The notes: generated by a model from the letters alone, not told the origin. A stretch of DNA of 6,347 bases from Paracoccaceae bacterium (GCA_007131945.1 SLPP01000294.1:1-6347), one strand, 5' to 3'. Positions 1-5,795 are shown, counted from the first letter of the stretch. Made by a program: numbers and translations.

Positions 1-22
1 CCGCGGCGCGGCCCTCGGCGGT

Positions 23-961
23 TCACCGTATCAGCAGCAGCCGCATCTGCTCGACACGCGCCGAGACGGTATCCTCGGCGATCAGCGAGGCGTCGGCTTC
101 CGAATCGGCGCGCGAGCGCACCAGTTCCCAGTCCGCGCTTCCCGGCCGCAGGCGAAGGAGCCCGCTTGCGTTCTGCAGATGCCGGAAGCAGATGCGCGGA
201 CTGGTAGTGTAGCGCGCGCCGTCGGCGAGCGTGATCCCGGTCCAGTCGCCCAGCAGGCACATCCGCCCGTCATTGGTCAGCATGAAGCGGCCGGCGCCGA
301 TGGCCTGTTCTGCGTCGTCGTCGCGATAGGCCAGGAATCGCCGGTCCGCGGCGAAGAAACGCGCCCCGCCCGACGGCCATTGCCAGGTCCGGTTTCCGTA
401 GAACTCGAGCAGCCTCCAGGCCGCCGGCGGGCGCGCGTTGCGCAGCATCTCCAGCGTCTCCTCGATCTCGGCGATCCGGGCCGCGACCGCGCCGCCATCC
501 GAGGCGAAAAGCGCCGGTTCCGCGACGTCCGGGCCAGCGAACGCGGTCCACGGTCCGCCCCGCGCGCGACGCTGGAACACCGTCTCGCCATCGGTCGCGT
601 GACGGAAGCAATTGCGCGAACGGGCGTTGTAGCGTCGGCCGGAGGCATAGTGCAGCCCGACCCAGCGGCCGACCAGGCACATCGACCCCCGGTCGGTGAG
701 TTCGTAGTTGCCCTCGGCGTGGCTGAGCCCCGTCTCGTCCGCCGACCAGGCGATGAAGCGCCTGCCCTCGTCGAAGAAATGCGCCGCGCCGCTTTCCCAT
801 CGCCAGGTCTTGTCGCGGTAGAGATCGTGGAGTTCGTGGGCGGAAAGCGGCCGCGCGCCGGCGGGTGGCTGCTGCGCCGCACTCGGCAGTGCCACGATGA
901 AGAGCAGCGCCGCCACGAGCACGCAGGACCGGTTGCGCCAGCCCCTCAGACTTTCCAGCAT
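23..961 (-). CDS. Secreted protein with two tandem DUF995-like domains, function unknown
   Basis: Predicted 312-residue protein. The start at 961 is chosen because AAGGAGAG lies 5 bases upstream and a signal peptide follows at once; an in-frame ATG 33 bases further upstream lacks such a site. Residues 1-29 look like a Sec signal peptide: Arg-rich start, hydrophobic 13-25, likely cleavage after SAA-29. There is no lipobox. The mature protein is an internal duplication. Residues 44-121 (LYRDKTWRW, HFF, RRF, MCL at 94-96, CFRH at 118-121) align with 183-260 (FYGNRTWQW, RFF, RRF, MCL at 233-235, CFRH at 257-260), an offset of 139. A short helical segment follows each copy (about 156-175 and the C-terminus). 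The pattern of W-x-W, glycine, FF, then paired cysteines resembles DUF995 proteins, which usually have a single copy; this family call is from memory and tentative. C95/C118 and C234/C257 could form periplasmic disulfides. It is divergent from rlmB and probably monocistronic. No function can be assigned. Confidence 0.8.
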   Translation of the reverse strand: MLESLRGWRNRSCVLVAALLFIVALPSAAQQPPAGARPLSAHELHDLYRDKTWRWESGAAHFFDEGRRFIAWSADETGLSHAEGNYELTDRGSMCLVGRWVGLHYASGRRYNARSRNCFRHATDGETVFQRRARGGPWTAFAGPDVAEPALFASDGGAVAARIAEIEETLEMLRNARPPAAWRLLEFYGNRTWQWPSGGARFFAADRRFLAYRDDDAEQAIGAGRFMLTNDGRMCLLGDWTGITLADGARYTTSPRICFRHLQNASGLLRLRPGSADWELVRSRADSEADASLIAEDTVSARVEQMRLLLIR

Positions 962-966
962 GATTA

Positions 967-974
967 CTCTCCTT
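967..974 (-). promoter_or_regulatory. Shine-Dalgarno site fixing the start of the secreted DUF995-like gene
   Basis: On the minus strand AAGGAGAG sits five bases before the ATG at 961. It is the only strong ribosome-binding site near the candidate starts and selects the start that places a signal peptide at the N-terminus. Confidence 0.75.
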
Positions 975-980
975 AAACGA

Positions 981-1000
981 GTATTATTAGGCAATATTAC
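981..1000. promoter_or_regulatory. AT-rich imperfect dyad between divergent genes, possible operator
   Basis: GTATTATT (981-988) and AATATTAC (993-1000) are inverted repeats matching at 7 of 8 positions around a 4-base centre (AGGC). They lie in an AT-rich island (about 975-1015) that stands out in this GC-rich window. The dyad begins 20 bases upstream of the start codon at 961 and 7 bases from its ribosome-binding site, so bound protein could block transcription or translation initiation of that gene. rlmB starts 122 bases away on the other side. TATTAT (982-987, plus) and TAATAT (994-999, minus) resemble -10 boxes, but no convincing -35 box is at the right distance. The dyad is visible; its regulatory role is inferred. 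Confidence 0.35.
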
Positions 1001-1121
1001 AACCAGGAGTTATTACCGCAATAGCGACGCGGAGCAAGCGCCTCGCGGACATGCGCCGGCGCGGCTGGCCTTGCATCCGCCCGGCGCGCGCCGCATCCTG
1101 CGGCCTTTCGACGGGGGAGCG

Positions 1122-1901
1122 ATGAAGAAACCCGCCTGGGTCATCGAGAAGGAGCGCGCGCGGCGCGGCGCGGCGGCCGAAACCGTGTGGCTCTTCGGCC
1201 TGCACGCGGTGCGCGATGCGCTCCTCAACCCCGCCCGCACCCGCCTGCACCTGGCGGTGACGAAGAACGCCGCCGACCGTCTGGCCGATGCCATCGCCGC
1301 CGCTGGCATGACGCCCGAGATCGCCGATCCCCGCCGCTTTCCCGCCCCGCTCGATCCCGGCTCGGTCCACCAGGGCGCCGCGCTCGAGGTGAAGCCGCTC
1401 GACTGGGGCAGCCTGGAAGAGCGCTGCGCCGCCGGGCCAGATGCCTGCGTCGTGCTGCTCGACCGGGTGAGCGACCCGCACAATGTCGGCGCCATCCTGC
1501 GCTCGGCCGAGGTCTTCGGCGCCCGCGCCGTCATCGCCCCCGCCCGCCATTCCGCGCCCGAGACCGGGGCGCTCGCCAAGGCCGCCTCGGGTGCGCTGGA
1601 GCGCCAGCCCTACCTGCGCCTGACCAACCTCGCCGACGCCATGACCCGGCTGCAGGCGATGGGCTACGTCCTGCTCGGTCTCGACGGCGCGGCCGAGAGT
1701 ACGCTGGCCGAGGGGATCGCCGCCGCCGGGAACCGCCCGCTCGGCCTCGTCCTCGGCGCCGAGGGGCCGGGACTGCGCGAGCGGACCCGCGCCACCTGCG
1801 ACGCGCTGGTGCGGATCCCGGCCGCCGGCGGCTTCGGCTCGCTCAACGTCTCGAACGCCGCCGCGGTCGCCCTCTATGCCGCTGCCAGCGGCCGCAACTG
1901 A
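1122..1901 (+). CDS. rlmB: 23S rRNA (guanosine-2'-O-)-methyltransferase, RlmB/TrmH family
   Basis: A 259-residue SpoU/TrmH (SPOUT) methyltransferase. RlmB uses S-adenosylmethionine to 2'-O-methylate G2251 of 23S rRNA (E. coli numbering) in the peptidyl-transferase P-loop, acting in the cytoplasm. An N-terminal substrate-binding domain starts at about residue 21 (VWLFGLHAVRDAL). The catalytic knotted domain carries motif 1 at 114-134 (DRVSDPHNVGAILRS, with conserved N121 and R127), motif 2 at 207-218 (LGLVLGAEGPGL) and motif 3 at 240-246 (SLNVSNA). Length is normal for RlmB (about 245-260). The frame is open upstream, but the ATG at 1122 follows a purine-rich GGGGGAG and gives a typical basic N-terminus (MKKPAWVIEKERARRG). 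A small hairpin (GCCGCA 1090-1095, TGCGGC 1099-1104) lies just before the ribosome-binding site. No terminator directly follows the stop; the first is at 2021-2048. The family is certain. RlmB rather than a related TrmH-group enzyme is likely but not proven by sequence alone. Confidence 0.9.
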   Translation: MKKPAWVIEKERARRGAAAETVWLFGLHAVRDALLNPARTRLHLAVTKNAADRLADAIAAAGMTPEIADPRRFPAPLDPGSVHQGAALEVKPLDWGSLEERCAAGPDACVVLLDRVSDPHNVGAILRSAEVFGARAVIAPARHSAPETGALAKAASGALERQPYLRLTNLADAMTRLQAMGYVLLGLDGAAESTLAEGIAAAGNRPLGLVLGAEGPGLRERTRATCDALVRIPAAGGFGSLNVSNAAAVALYAAASGRN

Positions 1902-1928
1902 CGGTTTTATCACACTATCGAGAGAGAC

Positions 1929-1956
1929 CTTTATCCGCGCCCGCGCGCTCCCATAT
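1929..1956 (+). promoter_or_regulatory. Possible heat-shock-sigma-type promoter ahead of the leader/sRNA
   Basis: CTTT (1929-1932), a 17-base spacer and CCCATAT (1950-1956) resemble the CTTG...CCATAT arrangement of RpoH promoters in alphaproteobacteria; the last base of the -35 core differs. The expected start would be near 1963, just before the stem-loop at 1970-1990. Zwf is often linked to oxidative-stress regulons because it supplies NADPH, so an alternative-sigma promoter would fit, but this is an eye match to short, degenerate motifs. Confidence 0.3.
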
Positions 1957-1962
1957 GGATGG

Positions 1963-2048
1963 TGTGAAGCGCGAATCTGGAACAATCGCGTTTCCTCCAC
2001 TGTCCCTCGTTCCTGCCTTTGCGCCCGGTTTTCACCGGGCGCTTTTTT
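1963..2048 (+). ncRNA. Candidate small RNA or attenuated zwf leader
   Basis: Predicted transcript of about 85 nt between rlmB and zwf; the 5' end is inferred from the possible promoter and the 3' end from the terminator. The parts in order are: a stem CGCGA/TCGCG (1970-1974 with 1986-1990) with an 11-base loop; a single-stranded pyrimidine-rich stretch (about 1991-2020) containing TTTCCTCC, which could pair with Shine-Dalgarno sequences; and a strong terminator hairpin with a six-T tail. This is the layout of an Hfq-type trans-acting sRNA. The same features could instead form a transcription attenuator for zwf, whose start codon is 104 bases downstream. It might also be no more than the 3' UTR of rlmB. 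I cannot assign it to a named sRNA family. A frame open from the ATG at 1954 runs through the terminator out of frame with zwf and does not look coding. Confidence 0.35.
2021..2048 (+). terminator. Strong intrinsic terminator between rlmB and zwf
   Basis: A perfect 8-bp stem, GCGCCCGG (2021-2028) with CCGGGCGC (2035-2042), encloses a TTTTCA loop and is followed directly by six T residues (2043-2048). It is the only textbook Rho-independent terminator in the window. It lies 119 bases after the rlmB stop and 104 bases before the zwf start, so it ends either the rlmB transcript or a separate small RNA, and it separates zwf-pgl from rlmB unless read through. Confidence 0.88.
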
Positions 2049-2151
2049 CTGCGGCCGGCCGGTCCGCACGAGCGGAAAGCGCAGGAAGAACTGGACCGCG
2101 CGCGCGCCGGGCGTTACCCCTTTGCGCGAGTTCTCCGACCGAGGCCAAGGC

Positions 2152-3600
2152 ATGGTTGCACGCGTCATCCCCGTCGAGCCGTTCGATCTGGTCGTCTTCG
2201 GCGCGACCGGGGATCTCGCCCGACGCAAGATCCTGCCCTCGCTCTTTCGTCGCTTCGCCGAGGGCCAGATGCCGCCCGGGGCGCGGGTGATCGGCGCCGC
2301 GCGCAGCACGCTCACCGCCGACACCTTCCGTGACCACATCGCCGCGGCGCTGGACGAGCATTTGGGCGGCGCTGCCCCCGACCGCGACGCGGTCGCGTCC
2401 TTCCTGCAGCGCCTCGACTATGTCGCGCTCGACGCCGGGGACGAGACCGGCTGGAGGGCGCTGGCCGCGAGGATGCGCCCCGACGTGGTGCAGGCGCATT
2501 ACTTCTCGGTCGCGCCGCCGCTCTTCGCCGATCTCGCCGCCGGGCTCGACCGGCACGGGCTCAACCGGCCCGACACGCGCGTCGTGGTGGAAAAGCCCTT
2601 CGGCCACGACCTGGGCAGCGCCCGCGCGCTCAATGCCATGCTGGCCGGGCATTTCGACGAATCGCAGGTCTACCGGATCGACCATTACCTCGGAAAGGAG
2701 ACGGTGCAGAACCTGATGGCGGTGCGCTTCGCCAACATCCTGTTCGAGCCCTTGTGGAACGCCCGCTTCGTCGATCACGTGCAGATCACCGTCGCCGAGA
2801 CCGTCGGCGTCGAGGGGCGCGGCGGCTATTACGACGCCTCGGGCGCGATGCGCGACATGGTGCAGAACCACCTGATGCAGCTTCTGTGCCTGATCGCGAT
2901 GGAACCGCCGCACCGGTTCGAGCCCGACGCGGTGCGCGACGAGAAGCTGAAGGTCATCCGCGCCCTCGACCCGGTCCGCCCCGAGGATATCGTCCGCGGC
3001 CAGTACCGCGCGGCGGGCGGCGTGAAGAGCTTTGCCGAAGAGGTCGAGAACCCCGAATCGCGCACCGAGAGCTACATAGCGCTGCGCGTCGGCGTCTCGT
3101 CCTGGCGCTGGAAGGGCACGCCCTTCTACCTGCGCACCGGCAAGCGGCTGCGGGCGCGGGCATCGGAGATCGCGGTCACCTTCCGCGACCCGCCGCATTC
3201 GATCTTCGGCGAGGACGCGCCCTGGCGCGCCAATGTGCTGGTGATCCGGCTGCAGCCCGACGAGGGGATGACGCTACGGGTGATGATCAAGGAGCCCGGC
3301 CCGGGCGGCATGCGGCTCAAGGACGTGGCGCTCGACATGTCGTTCGCCGAGGCGCTCGGCGGCGAGATGCACATCCCCGACGCCTACGAGCGGCTGATCA
3401 TGGACGTGATCCGCGGCAACCAGACGCTGTTCATGCGCGGCGACGAGGTCGAGGCCGCCTGGGCCTGGACCGACCCGGTCATCGCCGGCTGGGAGGCGCG
3501 CGGCGACCGGCCGCATCCCTACGATCCGGGCTCCACCGGGCCCGAGGACGCGCTGATGCTGATGCACCGCGACGGGCGGCGCTGGCGGGAGATACGCTGA
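2152..3600 (+). CDS. zwf: Glucose-6-phosphate 1-dehydrogenase
   Basis: A 482-residue enzyme of normal length (usually 480-500). It oxidises glucose-6-phosphate to 6-phosphogluconolactone with NADP+ (some family members also use NAD+), and is the cytoplasmic entry step to the Entner-Doudoroff and oxidative pentose phosphate routes. The nucleotide-binding motif GATGDLARRK is at 17-26. EKPFGHD is at 147-153. The substrate-binding signature RIDHYLGKE is at 175-183, with D177 and H178. The catalytic base is H240 in DMVQNHLMQ; these residues fall at the same numbers as in the Leuconostoc enzyme. The C-terminal domain includes the conserved PFYLRTGKRL stretch. The ATG at 2152 is chosen because GAGG (2141-2144) is seven bases upstream and the Rossmann fold starts soon after; the frame is open further upstream but crosses the terminator. 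pgl overlaps its stop by one base, so the two are surely co-transcribed and probably translationally coupled. Confidence 0.97.
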   Translation: MVARVIPVEPFDLVVFGATGDLARRKILPSLFRRFAEGQMPPGARVIGAARSTLTADTFRDHIAAALDEHLGGAAPDRDAVASFLQRLDYVALDAGDETGWRALAARMRPDVVQAHYFSVAPPLFADLAAGLDRHGLNRPDTRVVVEKPFGHDLGSARALNAMLAGHFDESQVYRIDHYLGKETVQNLMAVRFANILFEPLWNARFVDHVQITVAETVGVEGRGGYYDASGAMRDMVQNHLMQLLCLIAMEPPHRFEPDAVRDEKLKVIRALDPVRPEDIVRGQYRAAGGVKSFAEEVENPESRTESYIALRVGVSSWRWKGTPFYLRTGKRLRARASEIAVTFRDPPHSIFGEDAPWRANVLVIRLQPDEGMTLRVMIKEPGPGGMRLKDVALDMSFAEALGGEMHIPDAYERLIMDVIRGNQTLFMRGDEVEAAWAWTDPVIAGWEARGDRPHPYDPGSTGPEDALMLMHRDGRRWREIR

Positions 3601-4271
3601 TGGACCTTCAGGAATACGCCGATCAGGAGATGCTGTGCCTTGCGCTGGCCGACCGGCTGGCGGGCGATCTGCGCCGCGCGCTCGGCCGGCGCGAGCGGGC
3701 GCTCTTCTGCGTGCCGGGCGGCACCACGCCGGGGCCGGTCTTCGACATCCTCTCCGACATCGACCTCGACTGGGACCGGATCGACGTCATCCCCTCGGAC
3801 GAGCGCTGGGTGCCCGAGGACGATCCGCGCTCGAATGCCGGGCTGCTGCGGCGGCGGCTCCTGCAGGGAAAGGCGGCCGAGGCGCGGCTGATCCCGCTCT
3901 ACGCCCCCGCCGAGACGCCCGAGGCGGTGCTCGAGGCGCTGACCGCCAGCGTGAAGGCGCTGCTGCCGATCGATGTCGCGCTTCTCGGCATGGGCGCCGA
4001 CATGCATGTCGCCTCGCTCTTTCCCGGCGGCGACCGGCTGCACGAGGCGCTCGCTTCGGACGCGCCGCCGCTCCTGACGATCCGCGCCCCCACCGTGCCC
4101 GAGCCGCGCATCACCCTGACCCTGCCGGCGCTGGAGTCGGCCTTCGCGCTGCACATCCTGATCACCGGCGCCGAGAAGCGCGCCGCGATCGAGAAGGCCG
4201 AGGATCTCGATCCTGAAAAGGCGCCGGTGGCCGCGCTCCTCGGCGAGGCGCAGGTCCACTGGGCGGAATGA
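3600..4271 (+). CDS. pgl: 6-phosphogluconolactonase
   Basis: A 223-residue cytoplasmic enzyme that hydrolyses 6-phosphogluconolactone, the product of Zwf, to 6-phosphogluconate. Its ATG shares the A of the zwf TGA (TGATG at 3598-3602). No clear ribosome-binding site is needed if translation is coupled. Motifs of the glucosamine-6-phosphate isomerase/6PGL family are PGGTTPG at 39-45 (phosphate binding), SDERWVPEDDPRSN at 66-79, and GMGADMHVASLFPGGD at 130-145, with H136 the expected catalytic histidine. The usual form of the last motif is GMGEDGHTASLFP, so glycine is replaced by methionine and threonine by valine. The methionine is, as I recall, common in related alphaproteobacteria; the valine seems less usual. 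Length is slightly short but normal for the bacterial DevB-type enzyme. No pgi, edd or eda follows: the next gene is convergent, so the operon ends here. Confidence 0.95.
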   Translation: MDLQEYADQEMLCLALADRLAGDLRRALGRRERALFCVPGGTTPGPVFDILSDIDLDWDRIDVIPSDERWVPEDDPRSNAGLLRRRLLQGKAAEARLIPLYAPAETPEAVLEALTASVKALLPIDVALLGMGADMHVASLFPGGDRLHEALASDAPPLLTIRAPTVPEPRITLTLPALESAFALHILITGAEKRAAIEKAEDLDPEKAPVAALLGEAQVHWAE

Positions 4272-4341
4272 CGCGGACCCGTCGCCGCGCCGACGATCCC
4301 CCTCGGAGCCGATGGGCCGCGCGGGGTCCCCGCCTCACGCG

Positions 4342-4836
4342 TCAGGACGGCCCGTAGGGCGAGACGCAGACCCGGCGCGGCCCGTGATAGGGCTGGTAGC
4401 TGTTGTCCGAGAGCCGGTAGGACCGCCAGCGGTTGAAGCACCAGTCGATATGCGCCTGGCTGAGGAACGCCCCGGAATGGCCGCGCGGCTGCGGCCGCTG
4501 GTGCAACTGGTGGACGATGATCCCGCCGATGATGGCGCCGACGACCGCCGCGCCGAGATCCGGCCCGCTCCGCTGCGACCGGGAGGGGCGATGGCGCTGG
4601 ACCCGGCGGGGCGGTGCATAATGCCCCCGGCGATGAACCCCGCGGCGGTCGAAACCGCGCCGGTGCTGGTAATGGCGTTTGCCGGACCGGACCTCGACCA
4701 GATGGTCGAGGACGGAGCCCTGGGCCACCGCGCCGAGCGGTGCCGGCTGCGGCGCCGATCCCGCGCCGGCGAATCCCGGAGCGGCCGTGGACATGACCAG
4801 GACGGCGGCGCAGAGCATTGGAACGAATGGCTTCAT
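4342..4836 (-). CDS. BA14K-family envelope protein
   Basis: Predicted 164-residue secreted or membrane protein. The start at 4836 follows AGGGGGGAG on the minus strand and gives a signal peptide (residues 1-23, likely cut after GFA). Residues 50-90 are very rich in Arg and His. A glycine-rich hydrophobic segment follows at 93-108 (DLGAAVVGAIIGGIIV), resembling the glycine-zipper membrane segment of this family. The C-terminal 127-161 is a BA14K-like domain: HIDWCFNRWRSY, then NSYQPYHG, then CVSPY, with C133 and C157 as the conserved cysteine pair. BA14K proteins were first described as Brucella immunoreactive proteins, and lectin-like activity has been proposed for some; the cell function is poorly known. 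It is convergent with pgl and divergent from the CoA-binding gene. I saw no convincing promoter in the 210 bases upstream. The family call is fairly sure, the role unknown. Confidence 0.82.
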   Translation of the reverse strand: MKPFVPMLCAAVLVMSTAAPGFAGAGSAPQPAPLGAVAQGSVLDHLVEVRSGKRHYQHRRGFDRRGVHRRGHYAPPRRVQRHRPSRSQRSGPDLGAAVVGAIIGGIIVHQLHQRPQPRGHSGAFLSQAHIDWCFNRWRSYRLSDNSYQPYHGPRRVCVSPYGPS

Positions 4837-5046
4837 GGTCTCCCCCCTCAGGCTTTGAACGCGCGGCAGCAGGCTGCACGTCATTGACGCAACGCTCCGG
4901 CGAGCGGAATCCGTCGTTCAGGAGCGTAACAAGGCCGTGAGCCCGAAACCCGCGCAACGGCACGCAGCGCGCGCCCGGGGGGTTGAGCCCGCCGCCGCTT
5001 TGCGCTCAAACGGGGGCATAGCCGTCCCAGCCCCGGCAGGCATCCG

Positions 5047-5532
5047 ATGTCCGATCCCGTCTACAGGCCGCCCGACGATGCCACGCTGCGCCGGATCCTG
5101 CAGCGGACGCGCTGCGTCGCCATGGTCGGCGTCTCGCCCAACCCGATCCGGCCGAGCCATTTCGTCGGCCGCTACCTGGGGCTCAAGGGGTTTCGCGTGA
5201 TCCCGGTCAATCCCGGCCATGCCGGCGAGAGGCTCTTCGGCGAGACGGTGCGCGCCGGGCTTGCCGACTGCCCGCCCGAGACCGACATGCTCGACGTCTT
5301 CCGCCGCTCCGAGCATGTCCCGCCGATCGTCGCCGAGGCGATCGAACGGCTGCCGAAGCTGCGCACCGTCTGGCTGCAGATCGGGGTGGAAAGCGACGCG
5401 GCCTTCCGCATGGCGGCGGCGCGCGGGATCGACTTCGTGCAGAACCGCTGCCCGAAGATCGAGTACCAGCGGCTCTTCGGCGAACTGCGCATGGGCGGCT
5501 TCAACACCGGCATCATCTCGTCGAAGCTCTGA
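5047..5532 (+). CDS. CoA-binding domain protein (YccU-like)
   Basis: A 161-residue cytoplasmic protein consisting almost entirely of one CoA-binding Rossmann domain (CoA_binding_2 type, related to E. coli YccU and the CoA-ligase alpha-chain fold). Residues 24-37 hold the nucleotide-binding turn (VAMVGVSPNPIRPS). These are followed by GFRVIPVNPG, then MLDVFRRSEHVPPIV, then VWLQIGV, and near the C-terminus FVQNRCPKIEY, all typical of the family. Length is usual (about 130-160). The physiological role is not established; members are thought to bind CoA or acyl-CoA. The ATG at 5047 is preceded by only a weak AGG six bases upstream. The 210-base gap before it is shared with the divergent BA14K gene and contains the inverted repeat TTGAGC (4983-4988)/GCTCAA (5004-5009), about 40 bases upstream of the start. 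Confidence 0.9.
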   Translation: MSDPVYRPPDDATLRRILQRTRCVAMVGVSPNPIRPSHFVGRYLGLKGFRVIPVNPGHAGERLFGETVRAGLADCPPETDMLDVFRRSEHVPPIVAEAIERLPKLRTVWLQIGVESDAAFRMAAARGIDFVQNRCPKIEYQRLFGELRMGGFNTGIISSKL

Positions 5533-5632
5533 GCGCGGCCGAGGCGGCGATCCGGGGCGGCGAAGGGGACGGAGGTGCTCCCGCCCCTCGTCAGGCTGCA
5601 CCTGCGGTGCAACCTTCCTCGCGTTGGGCCGG

Positions 5633-5659
5633 GCGCCGCGCCCCTGCGGGGCGCGGCGC
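5633..5659. repeat. Perfect 12-bp GC hairpin between convergent genes
   Basis: GCGCCGCGCCCC (5633-5644) and GGGGCGCGGCGC (5648-5659) are exact inverted repeats with a TGC loop. The hairpin lies in the 263-bp convergent gap, 101 bases after the CoA-binding gene stop and 137 bases from the stop of the ABC ATPase gene. It has no T-run on either side, so it is not a textbook intrinsic terminator. It may still act as a two-way transcription stop or a 3'-end stabiliser for both transcripts. Confidence 0.55.
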
Positions 5660-5726
5660 GGGGGCCGTGCCGCCGGCGGCGTACCGGTCAACGCTTCCGC
5701 GGCGCAACGCGCGCATCTGCACCCCC

Positions 5727-5770
5727 CTGCCACCCGTTTGCCACCCGCCTGCCACACACCTGCCAAACCG
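5727..5770. repeat. Four imperfect 11-bp tandem repeats
   Basis: The units are CTGCCACCCGT (5727-5737), TTGCCACCCGC (5738-5748), CTGCCACACAC (5749-5759) and CTGCCAAACCG (5760-5770), sharing the core TGCCA. A shorter degenerate copy (CTGCACCCCC) precedes them at 5717-5726. The array is non-coding and lies just downstream of the ABC ATPase stop, within its likely 3' UTR. An 11-base period is close to one helical turn. Its function, if any, is unknown. Confidence 0.6.
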
Positions 5771-5795
5771 AACTCGGCAGCCGGTTTCCGGCCGC

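Noticed and set aside
179..976. Long plus-strand open frame opposite the secreted-protein gene
   Set aside because: It mirrors the minus-strand gene, has no ribosome-binding site or recognisable domain, and its composition is that of an antisense shadow in GC-rich DNA.
1876..2151. N-terminal extension of zwf, since the frame is open to 1876
   Set aside because: It would overlap rlmB and translate through the strong terminator; the ATG at 2152 has a good ribosome-binding site and gives the standard N-terminus.
1954..2151. Small protein starting at the ATG at 1954
   Set aside because: The frame runs through the terminator and into zwf out of frame, and no ribosome-binding site precedes it. 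The ATG is part of the possible -10 box.
987..2339. 450-codon minus-strand open frame across rlmB and the zwf leader
   Set aside because: It spans a clear gene, the AT island and the terminator on the other strand, and its product is low-complexity with no known motif.
2032..3198. 388-codon minus-strand open frame opposite zwf
   Set aside because: It is antisense to a certain enzyme gene, with Arg/Gly/Ala-rich product and no start signal; GC-rich genes commonly leave such frames open.
4321..4333. GCGGGG-T-CCCCGC palindrome between pgl and the BA14K gene as a terminator
   Set aside because: The arms leave almost no loop, so only about four pairs could form, and there is no T-run on either strand.
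4884..4889. TTGACG as a -35 box for the CoA-binding gene
   Set aside because: No acceptable -10 box is found 16-18 bases downstream, and it lies about 160 bases from the start codon.
5765..5787. AAACCG/CGGTTT hairpin just after the ABC ATPase stop as its terminator
   Set aside because: A six-pair stem with an 11-base loop and no downstream T-run on the minus strand is too weak to call.
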